From positions 1-43,404 of IMG/VR virus record IMGVR_UViG_3300045945_000008: DNA of 43,404 nucleotides; one strand, 5' to 3'. The notes below the pieces were generated by a model. That model was not told the origin of the DNA. It worked only from the letters and a program-made list of their open reading frames with translations, and did not search any database. The DNA comes from a virus. Shown here piece after piece: positions 7,154 through 15,385 of the stretch (position 1 is the first letter of the stretch; each line of letters begins with the position of its first letter). A program made the translations under genes and the position numbers.

Positions 7154-9958
7154 ATGGCCACCAAGCGAATCTTCATAACGGCTACCGGGGCCGGCACGTT
7201 TACAATTCCAAGTGACTGGACCAGTACCAACTCGATTGAAGTTATCGGCGGCGGGGCAGGCGGCGGTACCGGAGCGGGCGCGGCCAGGGGTGGTGGTGGC
7301 GGCGGACAATACCGCATCGCAAGCAATGTCGGCGGTCTTAGCGGCACCATAGACCTTTCCGTTGGCACAGGCGGCGGGGCACAGACTGCAGGCGGCAATA
7401 CCTGGTGGAACGGAACGACGTTCGGCGGTGCTACGCTATCGGCGCAGGGCGGACAGACGACGACAACCGCCACGGCTGGCGTGGGCGGTTCGACAGGAAC
7501 CGGCGGCAGCGGCTCCAACGGTGGCGCGGCTGGTGCGGGCGGCAACGCTTTAACTGGCGGCGGCGGTGGCGGCGCAAGCGGTCCCGGTGGTGTTGGTGGC
7601 ACGGGCGGCAAAGGCGATGACACCACGGCTGGCGCGGATTTCGGCGGCGGCGGAGGGTCAGGCGCTGGCACCAGCACAGGCGGCGGTGCCGGAACGCAAG
7701 GCAGCACAAGCGCGGGCGTGGGTGGCACCAATGCCAACGGCGGCGGATCGGGTGGCAATGGTGGTTCAGGCGCGGGCGTTACCCCGACTGCTGCCACCAG
7801 CATGTGGACATCGACACATCTGCCCGATACGACCACGCCATCTGTGGTCAGTATTTCGACTGGCGGTGGCGGTGGCGGTGGCGGCTCGGCATCGGGCGCT
7901 GGCGGCAACGGGTCTAACTACGGTGCTGGTGGCGGTGGCGCAGGCAACGGAACCGGGGGTTCCGGCACGCAGGGCGTCATCATCATCACCTACGTGGTAC
8001 CAGATATTGCCTGGTTCGAAACGTCATCCATAATTGAACAGCCGCGCCAGCCGAATCTAAATGGGCGCCGTGCATCCGCTTTAAGATCGAAAAGCCAGTT
8101 TGCCGCCTTCGATCTCAAGCCGTTCGACAACTGGATACAACCAGTCCAGCCACCGCATCCACGGCGGGAAAAGCTCGGATCGGTCGTAAAGGGCATTGAC
8201 GCCATCGAACGGCCCTATGTATTCGTGGCGCCGCCATCGCCGGCCTGGCAATGGGAGCCGATCCTGCTCTCGCCGCGGCGCCCATACCGGCGGCAGATCA
8301 CGGGCGGCGATCCCGGCAATGCCAGCCTCTATTCGATCTGGCGCAATTGGGGTTGGCAGGTTTCGGCGCCGACCGTTGACAAGCGGCCGCGGCAAATTCC
8401 GTCCTCGGTCATGTGGGACGACGGAACGCAGGCGCCGTTGGTTGTCACGCAACTGATTCGCTATGCCGACAACTTCGATGAAATATTCATCAGCAAGAAA
8501 CGGCGGCAGACCTATTCCGCCGTCATGTGGGATGACGGGACACAGGGACAACTTGAAACCTGGCGCAACTACGGATGGCAGATTGAACCGCCGACGCTGC
8601 CGAGGCCGAAGTCCAATCGCGGCGCGTTCCTCGAGGGCATCGACGGGGTCGAGCGGCCGTATGTGGTGCAGGTTGCGGTCAATTACTTCGACACCGTTGA
8701 TGACTTTTTCGTCCAGCGCAATCGCGTCGTTCATTCGGCGATCATGTGGGATGACGGTGCCACGTCGCCATTGGTCAATTTCTTTCCGTTCGGTTGGCCC
8801 ATTCAGGCATGGCAACCACCGCAGCCGAAATGGATGGAGAAATTCGGCACCATCGCGCCGAAGGACGATGGCATCTACCGGCCAAAGGATTTGGGCCTGC
8901 AGACCGGGGATTTCCCGTGGCAAGAATCGCCTTGGGTCTACCCGCGAATGCGCTACGCCAAATGGGGCGGCATCGCACCGCGCGAAGACGGCATCGAATT
9001 GCCATTCAGCTTCTTCCGCGATCACGGTTTTGCGGTACAACCCTGGCAACCGCCGCACCCGGCCTATGAAAAACACTTTGCCGCCTTTGCACCTGGCGAG
9101 CCGGCGATTGATGAAAACCCATTCAGGCAATTCTTCCCGCATGGCTGGCCTATTCAACCCTGGCAACCACCACATCCGAGGCCGGAACGGTGGGGATCGA
9201 TCGCGCCGAAGTCAGACGGCACCGAAGGTCAGAAACCATTTGGATTACAGACCGGCGACTTCAGATGGATGGAAACGCCGTGGGTTTACCCGCGTGCCGC
9301 CACGCGACTGCGGGCGCAGACCGCGGCGATCGCACGAGGCATCGACGGCGCCGACACGCTGCGCCAATTCTTCCCGTTCGGGTGGTTTGTGCAGCCCTGG
9401 CAACCGCCCAACCCGCGGCCGGAAAAGTGGGGCGCCGTTGCCATCGGCGAGGACGGAATTGAAAAGCCATTCGTTCCACCGTTTGTCTTTGTCTATTCGC
9501 CTGATCTTGACGAAACCATCGTGCGGCGCCGTCCGCGCATGGTGCCGGATGATAACACTTGGGATGGCTGGGAACGGTTCACCTTATGGCGCAACGCCGG
9601 ATGGGAAGTTCAGCCTTGGCAACCGCCGCACCGCGGCACCGAACACCGCATTGGCGCCATCCTTGAGGGCATCGACGGCATTGAGGGACGGTTTGAGCGG
9701 TTCTTCAATTTCGGCTGGCCGATCCAGCCCTGGCAACCGCCGCACCGCGGGCAGGAATGGCACGGCGCCGGACTGCTGCCAGCCTGGTTTATTGATGGCA
9801 CGTTCTTCCCGATCGAGCCATTCGTGCCGCCGCCGGCGATCTTGCCGCGCAATCCGACGCACCTTCGGACGCGCAGCGGCTTTGAACTTAGTCAGCGCGG
9901 TGCAAGCCTCGACCGCCGTGGCAGCGGCAGGAATATCCGTGGCAACAACCAGAGTTAG
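7154..9958 (+). CDS. Large virion protein: glycine-rich domain plus WQPP repeat array
   Basis: A 934-residue protein whose ATG follows the previous stop directly. Residues about 25-275 form a glycine-rich domain (runs such as GGGAGGGTGAGAARGGGGGG) like the Gly-rich regions of phage tail fibres. Residues about 295-900 are tandem imperfect repeats of roughly 40 residues centred on QPWQPPHPRPEKWG, followed by IAP-x-DGIE and often a FFPFGWPIQ segment. At least six clear WQPP copies and several degraded ones are visible. The C-terminus is basic. No enzymatic motif is present. Its size and place suggest a virion surface or fibre protein, possibly an acceptor for the neighbouring glycosyltransferases. 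Confidence 0.72.
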   Translation: MATKRIFITATGAGTFTIPSDWTSTNSIEVIGGGAGGGTGAGAARGGGGGGQYRIASNVGGLSGTIDLSVGTGGGAQTAGGNTWWNGTTFGGATLSAQGGQTTTTATAGVGGSTGTGGSGSNGGAAGAGGNALTGGGGGGASGPGGVGGTGGKGDDTTAGADFGGGGGSGAGTSTGGGAGTQGSTSAGVGGTNANGGGSGGNGGSGAGVTPTAATSMWTSTHLPDTTTPSVVSISTGGGGGGGGSASGAGGNGSNYGAGGGGAGNGTGGSGTQGVIIITYVVPDIAWFETSSIIEQPRQPNLNGRRASALRSKSQFAAFDLKPFDNWIQPVQPPHPRREKLGSVVKGIDAIERPYVFVAPPSPAWQWEPILLSPRRPYRRQITGGDPGNASLYSIWRNWGWQVSAPTVDKRPRQIPSSVMWDDGTQAPLVVTQLIRYADNFDEIFISKKRRQTYSAVMWDDGTQGQLETWRNYGWQIEPPTLPRPKSNRGAFLEGIDGVERPYVVQVAVNYFDTVDDFFVQRNRVVHSAIMWDDGATSPLVNFFPFGWPIQAWQPPQPKWMEKFGTIAPKDDGIYRPKDLGLQTGDFPWQESPWVYPRMRYAKWGGIAPREDGIELPFSFFRDHGFAVQPWQPPHPAYEKHFAAFAPGEPAIDENPFRQFFPHGWPIQPWQPPHPRPERWGSIAPKSDGTEGQKPFGLQTGDFRWMETPWVYPRAATRLRAQTAAIARGIDGADTLRQFFPFGWFVQPWQPPNPRPEKWGAVAIGEDGIEKPFVPPFVFVYSPDLDETIVRRRPRMVPDDNTWDGWERFTLWRNAGWEVQPWQPPHRGTEHRIGAILEGIDGIEGRFERFFNFGWPIQPWQPPHRGQEWHGAGLLPAWFIDGTFFPIEPFVPPPAILPRNPTHLRTRSGFELSQRGASLDRRGSGRNIRGNNQS

Positions 9959-9961
9959 ATC

Positions 9962-10567
9962 ATGGCAGCACTCGTAAGAGTAACGGCACCGACCACCACG
10001 CCGATTTCACTGACGGAAGTGAAGGAGCATTTGCGCGTTGACGGCACCGACCAGGATTCAATTATTCAAGCCTATCTCGATGCGGCCACCGCTTTCGTTG
10101 ACGGGGAATGGGGCTGGCTCGGCCGCGCCTTGGTCGAGCAGACCTGGCGGCTGACGATCGACACGTTCCCCTGCGCCGAAATCAAGATCCCGCTGCCGCC
10201 ACTGATCTCGGTCAACAGCGTGATTTATTTCGATGCCGCCGGCGATCCGCAGACGATGGTCGAGGATACCGATTATTTTGTCGATGACCAAAGCGAGCCG
10301 GGCTGGATCACGCCGATGACTACCTGGCCTGCAACGCTCGACGCCATCAACAGCGTTCAGATCGAATTTGTCGCGGGCTATCAATCGACCTCAAGTCCGG
10401 TTGATCCGGCCGAGAATGTGCCGGCCAGTATCAAGCAGGCCATGCTGTTGATGATTACCGACTGGATGGAACACCGGCAAAACATCATCACCGAATCGGT
10501 CGCCTTGCCGCCCTATGCAAGCCAGATCCTGTTGCGCCCGTATCGCGTCGATGTGGGATTTGCATGA
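9962..10567 (+). CDS. Head-tail connector protein (phiE125 gp8 / HK97 gp6-like)
   Basis: A 201-residue protein of the phiE125 gp8 / HK97 gp6 head-tail connector type. The N-terminus has the helix motif ISLTEVKEHLRVDGTDQD, followed by IIQAYLDAATAFVDGEWG. The middle contains a strand-rich segment (LPPLISVNSVIYFDAAG), and the C-terminus has PASIKQAMLLMITDWMEHRQ. These proteins form the ring below the portal. The next structural gene of the same block, the head-closure protein, is 5.8 kb away, separated by the glycan cassette. The ATG lies four bases after the preceding stop. Confidence 0.85.
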   Translation: MAALVRVTAPTTTPISLTEVKEHLRVDGTDQDSIIQAYLDAATAFVDGEWGWLGRALVEQTWRLTIDTFPCAEIKIPLPPLISVNSVIYFDAAGDPQTMVEDTDYFVDDQSEPGWITPMTTWPATLDAINSVQIEFVAGYQSTSSPVDPAENVPASIKQAMLLMITDWMEHRQNIITESVALPPYASQILLRPYRVDVGFA

Positions 10568-11217
10568 AGGGCGAACGGCCAGCCTGGTGGCCGGATTGGG
10601 CCGGTCAGTATGTGGCGATCATCGGCGGAGGCCCTTCGCTCAAACGCAGCGAAGTGGACATGCTCAAAGGCAGGATACGCACGGTCGCGATCAATGAAGC
10701 CTATCAACTGCTATCGCCCGACGTGCTTTACTCCTGCGACTTCAAATGGTGGCAATTGCGCTATAACAACGTCAAGAACATGCAATGCCTGAAGGTAACG
10801 CAGGACGTGCAGGCTGCAGGACATTTTCAGGGATTGCAGCGCATCAGATTGCGTTCAGGCGCGAACGGCAATTACTGCATGCCGTTTCTCATGGACGAAT
10901 GGGGCGAAGTCGGCAGCGGTCAGGGATCGGGATTCCAGGTCGTCAACTGGATGGCGCAGATGGCGGTGAAAGGAATGGCCCTGCTCGGCTTTGATGGTTG
11001 CGAAGTCAACGGCCAGATCCATTGGCACGGCCGTCACGGCGAAGGGCTGAACAACCCAAATAACAGCACCTTCATCGGATGGAAGAACTGGATGGAAAAC
11101 GCTGCGCCGAAGCTGCAGGAATTGAATATAGATATGGTCAACTGCTCGGCGATCTCGGCAATCGGATGCTTTCCTAAGATAACCGTAGAGGACACGTTGA
11201 GGCGATGGAACCTATAA
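10564..11217 (+). CDS. GGGPSL-motif glycan-associated protein (DUF115-like/GT-like)
   Basis: A 217-residue protein opening with YVAIIGGGPSLKRSEVDML, the nucleotide-binding loop seen in DUF115/MptE-like and some sialyltransferase-like phage proteins. It continues with TVAINEAYQL and a later GSGQGSGFQVVNWM and KGMALLGFDGCEVNG segment. The pattern resembles Rossmann-fold glycan enzymes. An exact family cannot be fixed without a profile search. It is the first gene of the glycan cassette, overlapping the connector stop (atga) and the next GT gene by 13 bp, so it is probably co-translated with them. Confidence 0.65.
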   Translation: MKGERPAWWPDWAGQYVAIIGGGPSLKRSEVDMLKGRIRTVAINEAYQLLSPDVLYSCDFKWWQLRYNNVKNMQCLKVTQDVQAAGHFQGLQRIRLRSGANGNYCMPFLMDEWGEVGSGQGSGFQVVNWMAQMAVKGMALLGFDGCEVNGQIHWHGRHGEGLNNPNNSTFIGWKNWMENAAPKLQELNIDMVNCSAISAIGCFPKITVEDTLRRWNL

Positions 11218-12014
11218 GAATATTTGTCGGCTGTCCCGCCAACGGGGAAGATGCCGAGGCGCAGGCGATGCTGGAATATACATTGCGCAAGCATCATCCC
11301 GACAACGATCTGGAAATCACCTGGATGATGCTTTCCAGAGACAAGGATTCGCCGTGGTACTCGAGCGCGACGTCGGGCTGGAATACGCAACTGTGGGCCA
11401 CTCCGTTTTCGGTGTTTCGCTGGTCGATCCCGCACATCGTCGGCACCGGCAAGGCGATTTACATGGACGTCGACATGGTGGCGCTCGCTGACATTGCCGA
11501 ACTATGGAATCAGCCTTTTCCGCCGGGCAAGGCGGTGCTGTGGAAGGACGAAAAGAATTCGTGCGTCATGCTGATGGATTGCGCGCCGGTCAAAGCCGCG
11601 CTGCCGCGGTTCGAGGACATGCGCCGCAAGCTAGGCGGGTATAGCGTCTATAGAGATATTCACGTCCGGCCATTGGCGGCTAAATTCAAGAACAATTGGA
11701 ACTGCCTGGATGGCGAGAACTACGCCACACTGACCGATCCCGATATCAAGATCCTGCATTTTACTCGTGTGGAAAGCCAGCCGCATTTGAAATATGCGCT
11801 TCCGCGCCTGCGGGCGCAGGGCAAGAAACATTGGAATAGATGGACGCTGCGACGCGATGAGTCGATGCCACATGTGCGGGCCGACGTTGCCCCGCTGGTC
11901 GAGACGATCTGGCAGAACGCGCAGGAAGCCGGCTACACGGCGGCGAAGTACGAAGCAATGGCGTCCAACTTCGGCAACTATGACGCGGTTCGCGGCGGAC
12001 ATCGGGCGGCGTAG
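11205..12014 (+). CDS. GT-A glycosyltransferase (GT8-like)
   Basis: A 269-residue GT-A-fold glycosyltransferase. The N-terminal strand RIFVGCPANGEDAEAQAM leads into WATPFSVFRWSIPHIVG, typical of GT8-like retaining enzymes. The metal-binding DxD motif is YMDVDMVALADI near residue 87. The acceptor side has NSCVMLMDC and ILHFTRVESQPHLKY near the C-terminus. Transfers a sugar from a nucleotide-sugar donor to an unknown acceptor. Overlaps the previous gene by 13 bp and shares one base with the next start (tagtg). Confidence 0.8.
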   Translation: MEPIRIFVGCPANGEDAEAQAMLEYTLRKHHPDNDLEITWMMLSRDKDSPWYSSATSGWNTQLWATPFSVFRWSIPHIVGTGKAIYMDVDMVALADIAELWNQPFPPGKAVLWKDEKNSCVMLMDCAPVKAALPRFEDMRRKLGGYSVYRDIHVRPLAAKFKNNWNCLDGENYATLTDPDIKILHFTRVESQPHLKYALPRLRAQGKKHWNRWTLRRDESMPHVRADVAPLVETIWQNAQEAGYTAAKYEAMASNFGNYDAVRGGHRAA

Positions 12015-12802
12015 TGGGTGCCGGGGACGACATAATTGCCACGGGTTTGGCGCGAGGTTTCAAGGCTGACGGAAAGCTTGCTGCATTCGGGGACGGCCAC
12101 AAGATTCTTTGGGGACCGTTCAGCGAAGAAATGTTCAGGCACAACCCGAACATCGCACAACCGGGACTTGAGCATCGACCGGAGTTGAAATGGATTCACC
12201 ATTACAAGGGTGCGCGGCTTTACAACAAGCACGCCAATGGTCGATGGACCTGGAATTATGATTTCAAGGTCAAGCCCGGCGAATTCTTCTTCAACGAGGT
12301 CGAGCAGCACGTCATCGCGCACCGGCGCTCGATTGGTCCGTTTATCGTGGTCGAGCCGAACGTGGAGTGGCACAAGCAGGTGGCGCCGAACAAGGATTGG
12401 GGTGCGTCTAACTACAACGAACTGACGGCGCGGTTTATCAGGCATGGACACAGGGTGGTGCAGTTCATTCACAAGAACAGCCGCACCCGGCTGCGTGACG
12501 TGACGACTCTGCAATTCCACAAATTCCGCGAGGCGATTGCCACGCTGTCGCTGGCCAAACTCTACATCGGGCCGGAAGGCGGCATGCACCACGCGGCGGC
12601 GGCGGTTGGCATTCCTGCTGTCGTGATCATGGGCGGTTTCATCCCGCCGCAGGTCGTCGGCTATGATGGTCATGTAAACTTAACCGGCGGCGCCGAGGCG
12701 TGCGGCACCATTGGACCGTGCGAACACTGCAAGAAGGCAATGGCAAAAATATCGGTGGAGGAAGTGTGGGATTCGGCGACGCGATTATGGCCTCTGCACT
12801 AG
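12014..12802 (+). CDS. GT9-like glycosyltransferase, copy A
   Basis: A 262-residue GT-B protein related to GT9 heptosyltransferases. It begins at a GTG that overlaps the preceding TAG. The N-terminal loop VGAGDDIIATGLARG corresponds to the GxGD motif that anchors the acceptor domain. FIVVEPNVEW begins the second domain, and the donor-site motif GPEGGMHHAAAAVGIPAVV is near residue 180. A Cys cluster (CGTIGPCEHC) sits near the C-terminus. It aligns along its length with the next gene, including the start, so the two arose by tandem duplication. Confidence 0.8.
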   Translation: MGAGDDIIATGLARGFKADGKLAAFGDGHKILWGPFSEEMFRHNPNIAQPGLEHRPELKWIHHYKGARLYNKHANGRWTWNYDFKVKPGEFFFNEVEQHVIAHRRSIGPFIVVEPNVEWHKQVAPNKDWGASNYNELTARFIRHGHRVVQFIHKNSRTRLRDVTTLQFHKFREAIATLSLAKLYIGPEGGMHHAAAAVGIPAVVIMGGFIPPQVVGYDGHVNLTGGAEACGTIGPCEHCKKAMAKISVEEVWDSATRLWPLH

Positions 12803-13638
12803 CGCGCGGACTGCATGCGCAGGGCAAGCTTGCAGCGTTCCATGCCCCAGGTCCGAAGCGCAAGGATGGGACGTTTGAGGCGGCGACCTACCCACTAAAA
12901 ATAAAATGGACGGGGTATTGTGACGATATATTCCTGCACAATCCGAACATCGCGCGGCCTGGCCAGGAAGATCAGGACAACATTATTTGGCACCTACACT
13001 ACAAAAAGGTTTTTAGCTATTGCCGCTACGACGGTGCACAGCGCCGCTATATCTGGAAACCGGATTTCCAGGCACAGCCGGGCGAATTCTTCTTCACCGC
13101 TGACGAACTCGATCTGCCGGTGCCGAGGCCATTCATCGTGGTTGAGCCTAACCTTGCCTGGCAACGGCAGGTCAATCATAACAAGGATTGGGGCGAGGGC
13201 AGGTTCGAGGCGCTGGCGGTCAAGCTGATGAAGGCGGGCCACCAGGTCGTGCAGTGCATCCACGATAATTCGCGGCGCAGGATTCGCGGCGCGGTGCAGA
13301 TCCCGACACCGCAATTCCATCAGTCGGCGGCGATCATGTCGCAGGCCAATCTCGTCATTGCGCCGGAAGGTGCCAACCATCACGCTGCCGCGGCGCTCGC
13401 CATTCCTGCGGTCATTGTGTGGGGCGACTGGTCGCCGCACGGCATGGGCTATCCTGGTCAAATGAAACTATCCGGCAAGGGACCGCTGCAAGCCTGCGGC
13501 AATACGTTCAACTGCCCGCATTGCCGAACGGTCATGGACTCAATAACGGTGGATGAGGTTTACGATGGCGCGATTCAACGGCTGCAAGGTGCTGCAGGTC
13601 TTGAGCGAATTCGACCAGTTCTGCAAAGTGCTGGTTGA
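12766..13638 (+). CDS. GT9-like glycosyltransferase, copy B
   Basis: A 290-residue paralogue of the preceding gene. The GTG at 12766 was chosen because its product begins VGFGDAIMASALARG, aligning residue by residue with copy A, and because ggtggagga lies just before it. Shared blocks are HNPNIA, PGEFFF, FIVVEPN, NHNKDWG and the donor motif APEGANHHAAAALAIPAVI. The end keeps the Cys cluster (CGNTFNCPHC). It overlaps copy A by 37 bp and the next methyltransferase by 74 bp. Likely transfers a sugar, with donor and acceptor unknown. Confidence 0.8.
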   Translation: MGFGDAIMASALARGLHAQGKLAAFHAPGPKRKDGTFEAATYPLKIKWTGYCDDIFLHNPNIARPGQEDQDNIIWHLHYKKVFSYCRYDGAQRRYIWKPDFQAQPGEFFFTADELDLPVPRPFIVVEPNLAWQRQVNHNKDWGEGRFEALAVKLMKAGHQVVQCIHDNSRRRIRGAVQIPTPQFHQSAAIMSQANLVIAPEGANHHAAAALAIPAVIVWGDWSPHGMGYPGQMKLSGKGPLQACGNTFNCPHCRTVMDSITVDEVYDGAIQRLQGAAGLERIRPVLQSAG

Positions 13639-14146
13639 TGAAAAGGTCCGCTCATACCTCGAGATAGGTTGCTGGTCGGGCGGCACGATCCAGATGGTCG
13701 CGGCCAATGTCCTGCCGCGCGGTTCGCGCATCGTCGCGGTCGATAAGCCATTCAAGCCGACAAAGGAATTTCATCTGCGGCAGACCATCAACGGGCTATG
13801 CGCAAAGGGCTACGACGCTAAGGTATTCATCGGTGACAGCACCGACCCCAAGATCATCGCCGCCGCGCAGGCGTGCGGTCCCTATGACGCGGTATTCATC
13901 GACGGTGATCACCGGCTGGAATATGTCAAAAGCGATTGGGAGCATTACGGCACAATGGGACGCATCGTCGGCTTCCACGACATCGCCCGCGATCTGCCGG
14001 CCGACGCGCAAGGCGGGCCGCACGAGGTCGCTTCGTTCTGGCGCGATTTCAAGAACGGATACCGGCACGAGGAATTCATCAGCGAGTCGAGCCGCACCGG
14101 CGCCAAGGGTGGCGCCTTCGGCATAGGAGTGGTGTGGCGTGTATAA
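13565..14146 (+). CDS. Class I SAM methyltransferase (CmcI/Methyltransf_24-like), copy A
   Basis: A 193-residue Rossmann methyltransferase. The ATG at 13565 is preferred over 13553 because it aligns with the start of the paralogue and has gagg upstream. Motif I is YLEIGCWSGGTIQM, followed by RIVAVDKPF. The metal/substrate motif is VFIDGDHRLEYVKSDW, and GRIVGFHDI follows. This pattern fits the cephalosporin-hydroxylase-like CmcI and Methyltransf_24 group. It overlaps the previous GT gene by 74 bp and the next copy by 8 bp. A small-molecule or sugar methyl acceptor is inferred from the setting. Confidence 0.8.
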   Translation: MARFNGCKVLQVLSEFDQFCKVLVDEKVRSYLEIGCWSGGTIQMVAANVLPRGSRIVAVDKPFKPTKEFHLRQTINGLCAKGYDAKVFIGDSTDPKIIAAAQACGPYDAVFIDGDHRLEYVKSDWEHYGTMGRIVGFHDIARDLPADAQGGPHEVASFWRDFKNGYRHEEFISESSRTGAKGGAFGIGVVWRV

Positions 14147-14711
14147 AATCAACGGGCACAAGATCCTGCAGTATCCCGGCGAACTTGAGCGGCTGATCGC
14201 GATATTCCGAGACAACAACGTGCGGTCTTATCTCGAGGTCGGCTGTAAATATGGTGGCTCTCTGTGGGAGATTGCCTGCGCTTTGCCGAAGGGATCGCGC
14301 ATCGTGGCGATCGACCTGATGCAATACCAGGATCAGACCACGCATCTGCGCAACAGCGCCAACGATCTCACGGCGCGCGGCTATGATGTAACCCTGTTGC
14401 CGGGCGATTCCACCGATCCGAAAAAGGTCGAAACCATCCGCCCGCTGGGACCGTTCGACGCTTGCCTGATCGATGCTAACCATACGCTGCCCTACGTCAC
14501 GAAGGATTGGGAGAATTACGGGCCGATGTGCCGCATCGTGGCGTTCCATGACATTAACTGGTACCGGCCGCCGGATTGGCCTGCCAACCACCCAGATCGC
14601 AAATATCAGATCGACGTGCCGCAATTCTGGAATGGATTAAAGGGCGGATACCGCCATGTGGAAATAAAGCTGGACAAGCAGGACAACGGGATTGGCGTGC
14701 TATGGCGCTGA
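14139..14711 (+). CDS. Class I SAM methyltransferase, copy B
   Basis: A 190-residue paralogue of the preceding gene, starting at a GTG with aggag nine bases upstream. Motif I is SYLEVGCKYGGSLWE. The DGDH box of copy A is here LIDANH, so the second acidic residue is changed to Asn, while YVTKDWENYG and RIVAFHDINW are kept. The two copies align from the first residue (MYKINGHKIL against MARFNGCKVL), so a tandem duplication is clear. The altered box may change metal binding or substrate. Confidence 0.8.
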   Translation: MYKINGHKILQYPGELERLIAIFRDNNVRSYLEVGCKYGGSLWEIACALPKGSRIVAIDLMQYQDQTTHLRNSANDLTARGYDVTLLPGDSTDPKKVETIRPLGPFDACLIDANHTLPYVTKDWENYGPMCRIVAFHDINWYRPPDWPANHPDRKYQIDVPQFWNGLKGGYRHVEIKLDKQDNGIGVLWR

Positions 14712-15385
14712 ACGTCATCACCTGGCTGTGGGGCAACAAGTACGGCCCTAAGGACGTGACCCGGCTTGCCAATGCCGTGAAGGAAAACCTGCAATGCGAG
14801 CATCGGTTTTTCCTGTTCACGGATCGCAAGTATTTTGGCCTGCCTGCGCATGTGAAGGTGGCGACCATAAGCGATCCGGCTCTATGCCAGCGCAATTGTT
14901 TCTGCCGGTTGCGCATGTTCGATCCGATCTGGCAGGGCTGGTATGGCATGGACGGCAAGATCATATCCATCGATCTCGACGCCATCATCACCGGACAGAT
15001 TGACGAACTGTTTGCCGGCGACGCCACATTCAAGATCCTCAAGGGCGCCAATGCCAGCAATCCGAATCCGTTCAACGCCAGCGTGATGATGTTGAGGTCA
15101 GGTTGTCACGCCGACGTATGGGCAGACTTTTCCGTCGAGGCCGCAAACAAGATTCCGTTTCACGAATTCCCCGACGACCAGGGTTGGATCCATCACAAGT
15201 TGCCGGACGCTGACGGCTGGCCGGTTGGCAGTGCGTCAGGCATCTACGCATTCGAAAAACCAGGCTGGCCCGGAGGTCATGACCTGCCAACGGACGCACG
15301 GATCGTCGCCTTCTTCGGTTGGCGCAAGCCAAGCAACTTTATGTATATCCCGTGGATCAAAAAGTATTGGAAGACTGCCGCATAA
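14702..15385 (+). CDS. GT-A glycosyltransferase
   Basis: A 227-residue GT-A protein starting at an ATG that overlaps the previous stop by 10 bp. It opens NVITWLWGNKYGPKDV and has HRFFLFTDR, typical of small phage and bacterial GT-A enzymes. The DxD motif is KIISIDLDAIITGQID near residue 85. FNASVMMLRSG and DQGWIHHKL follow, then the C-terminal GWRKPSNFMYIPW. Likely transfers a sugar from a nucleotide-sugar. No membrane segment. The next gene overlaps its 3' end. Confidence 0.8.
   Translation: MALNVITWLWGNKYGPKDVTRLANAVKENLQCEHRFFLFTDRKYFGLPAHVKVATISDPALCQRNCFCRLRMFDPIWQGWYGMDGKIISIDLDAIITGQIDELFAGDATFKILKGANASNPNPFNASVMMLRSGCHADVWADFSVEAANKIPFHEFPDDQGWIHHKLPDADGWPVGSASGIYAFEKPGWPGGHDLPTDARIVAFFGWRKPSNFMYIPWIKKYWKTAA

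Noticed and set aside
7150-7908. Pro-rich reverse-strand frame opposite the glycine-rich domain
   Set aside because: Gly codons (GGN) read backwards give Pro, so this is an artefact of the glycine-rich region.
8081-9175. 364-codon reverse-strand frame within the WQPP repeat gene
   Set aside because: It mirrors the repeats on the other strand. The plus frame shows the ordered domains and has better start and stop context.
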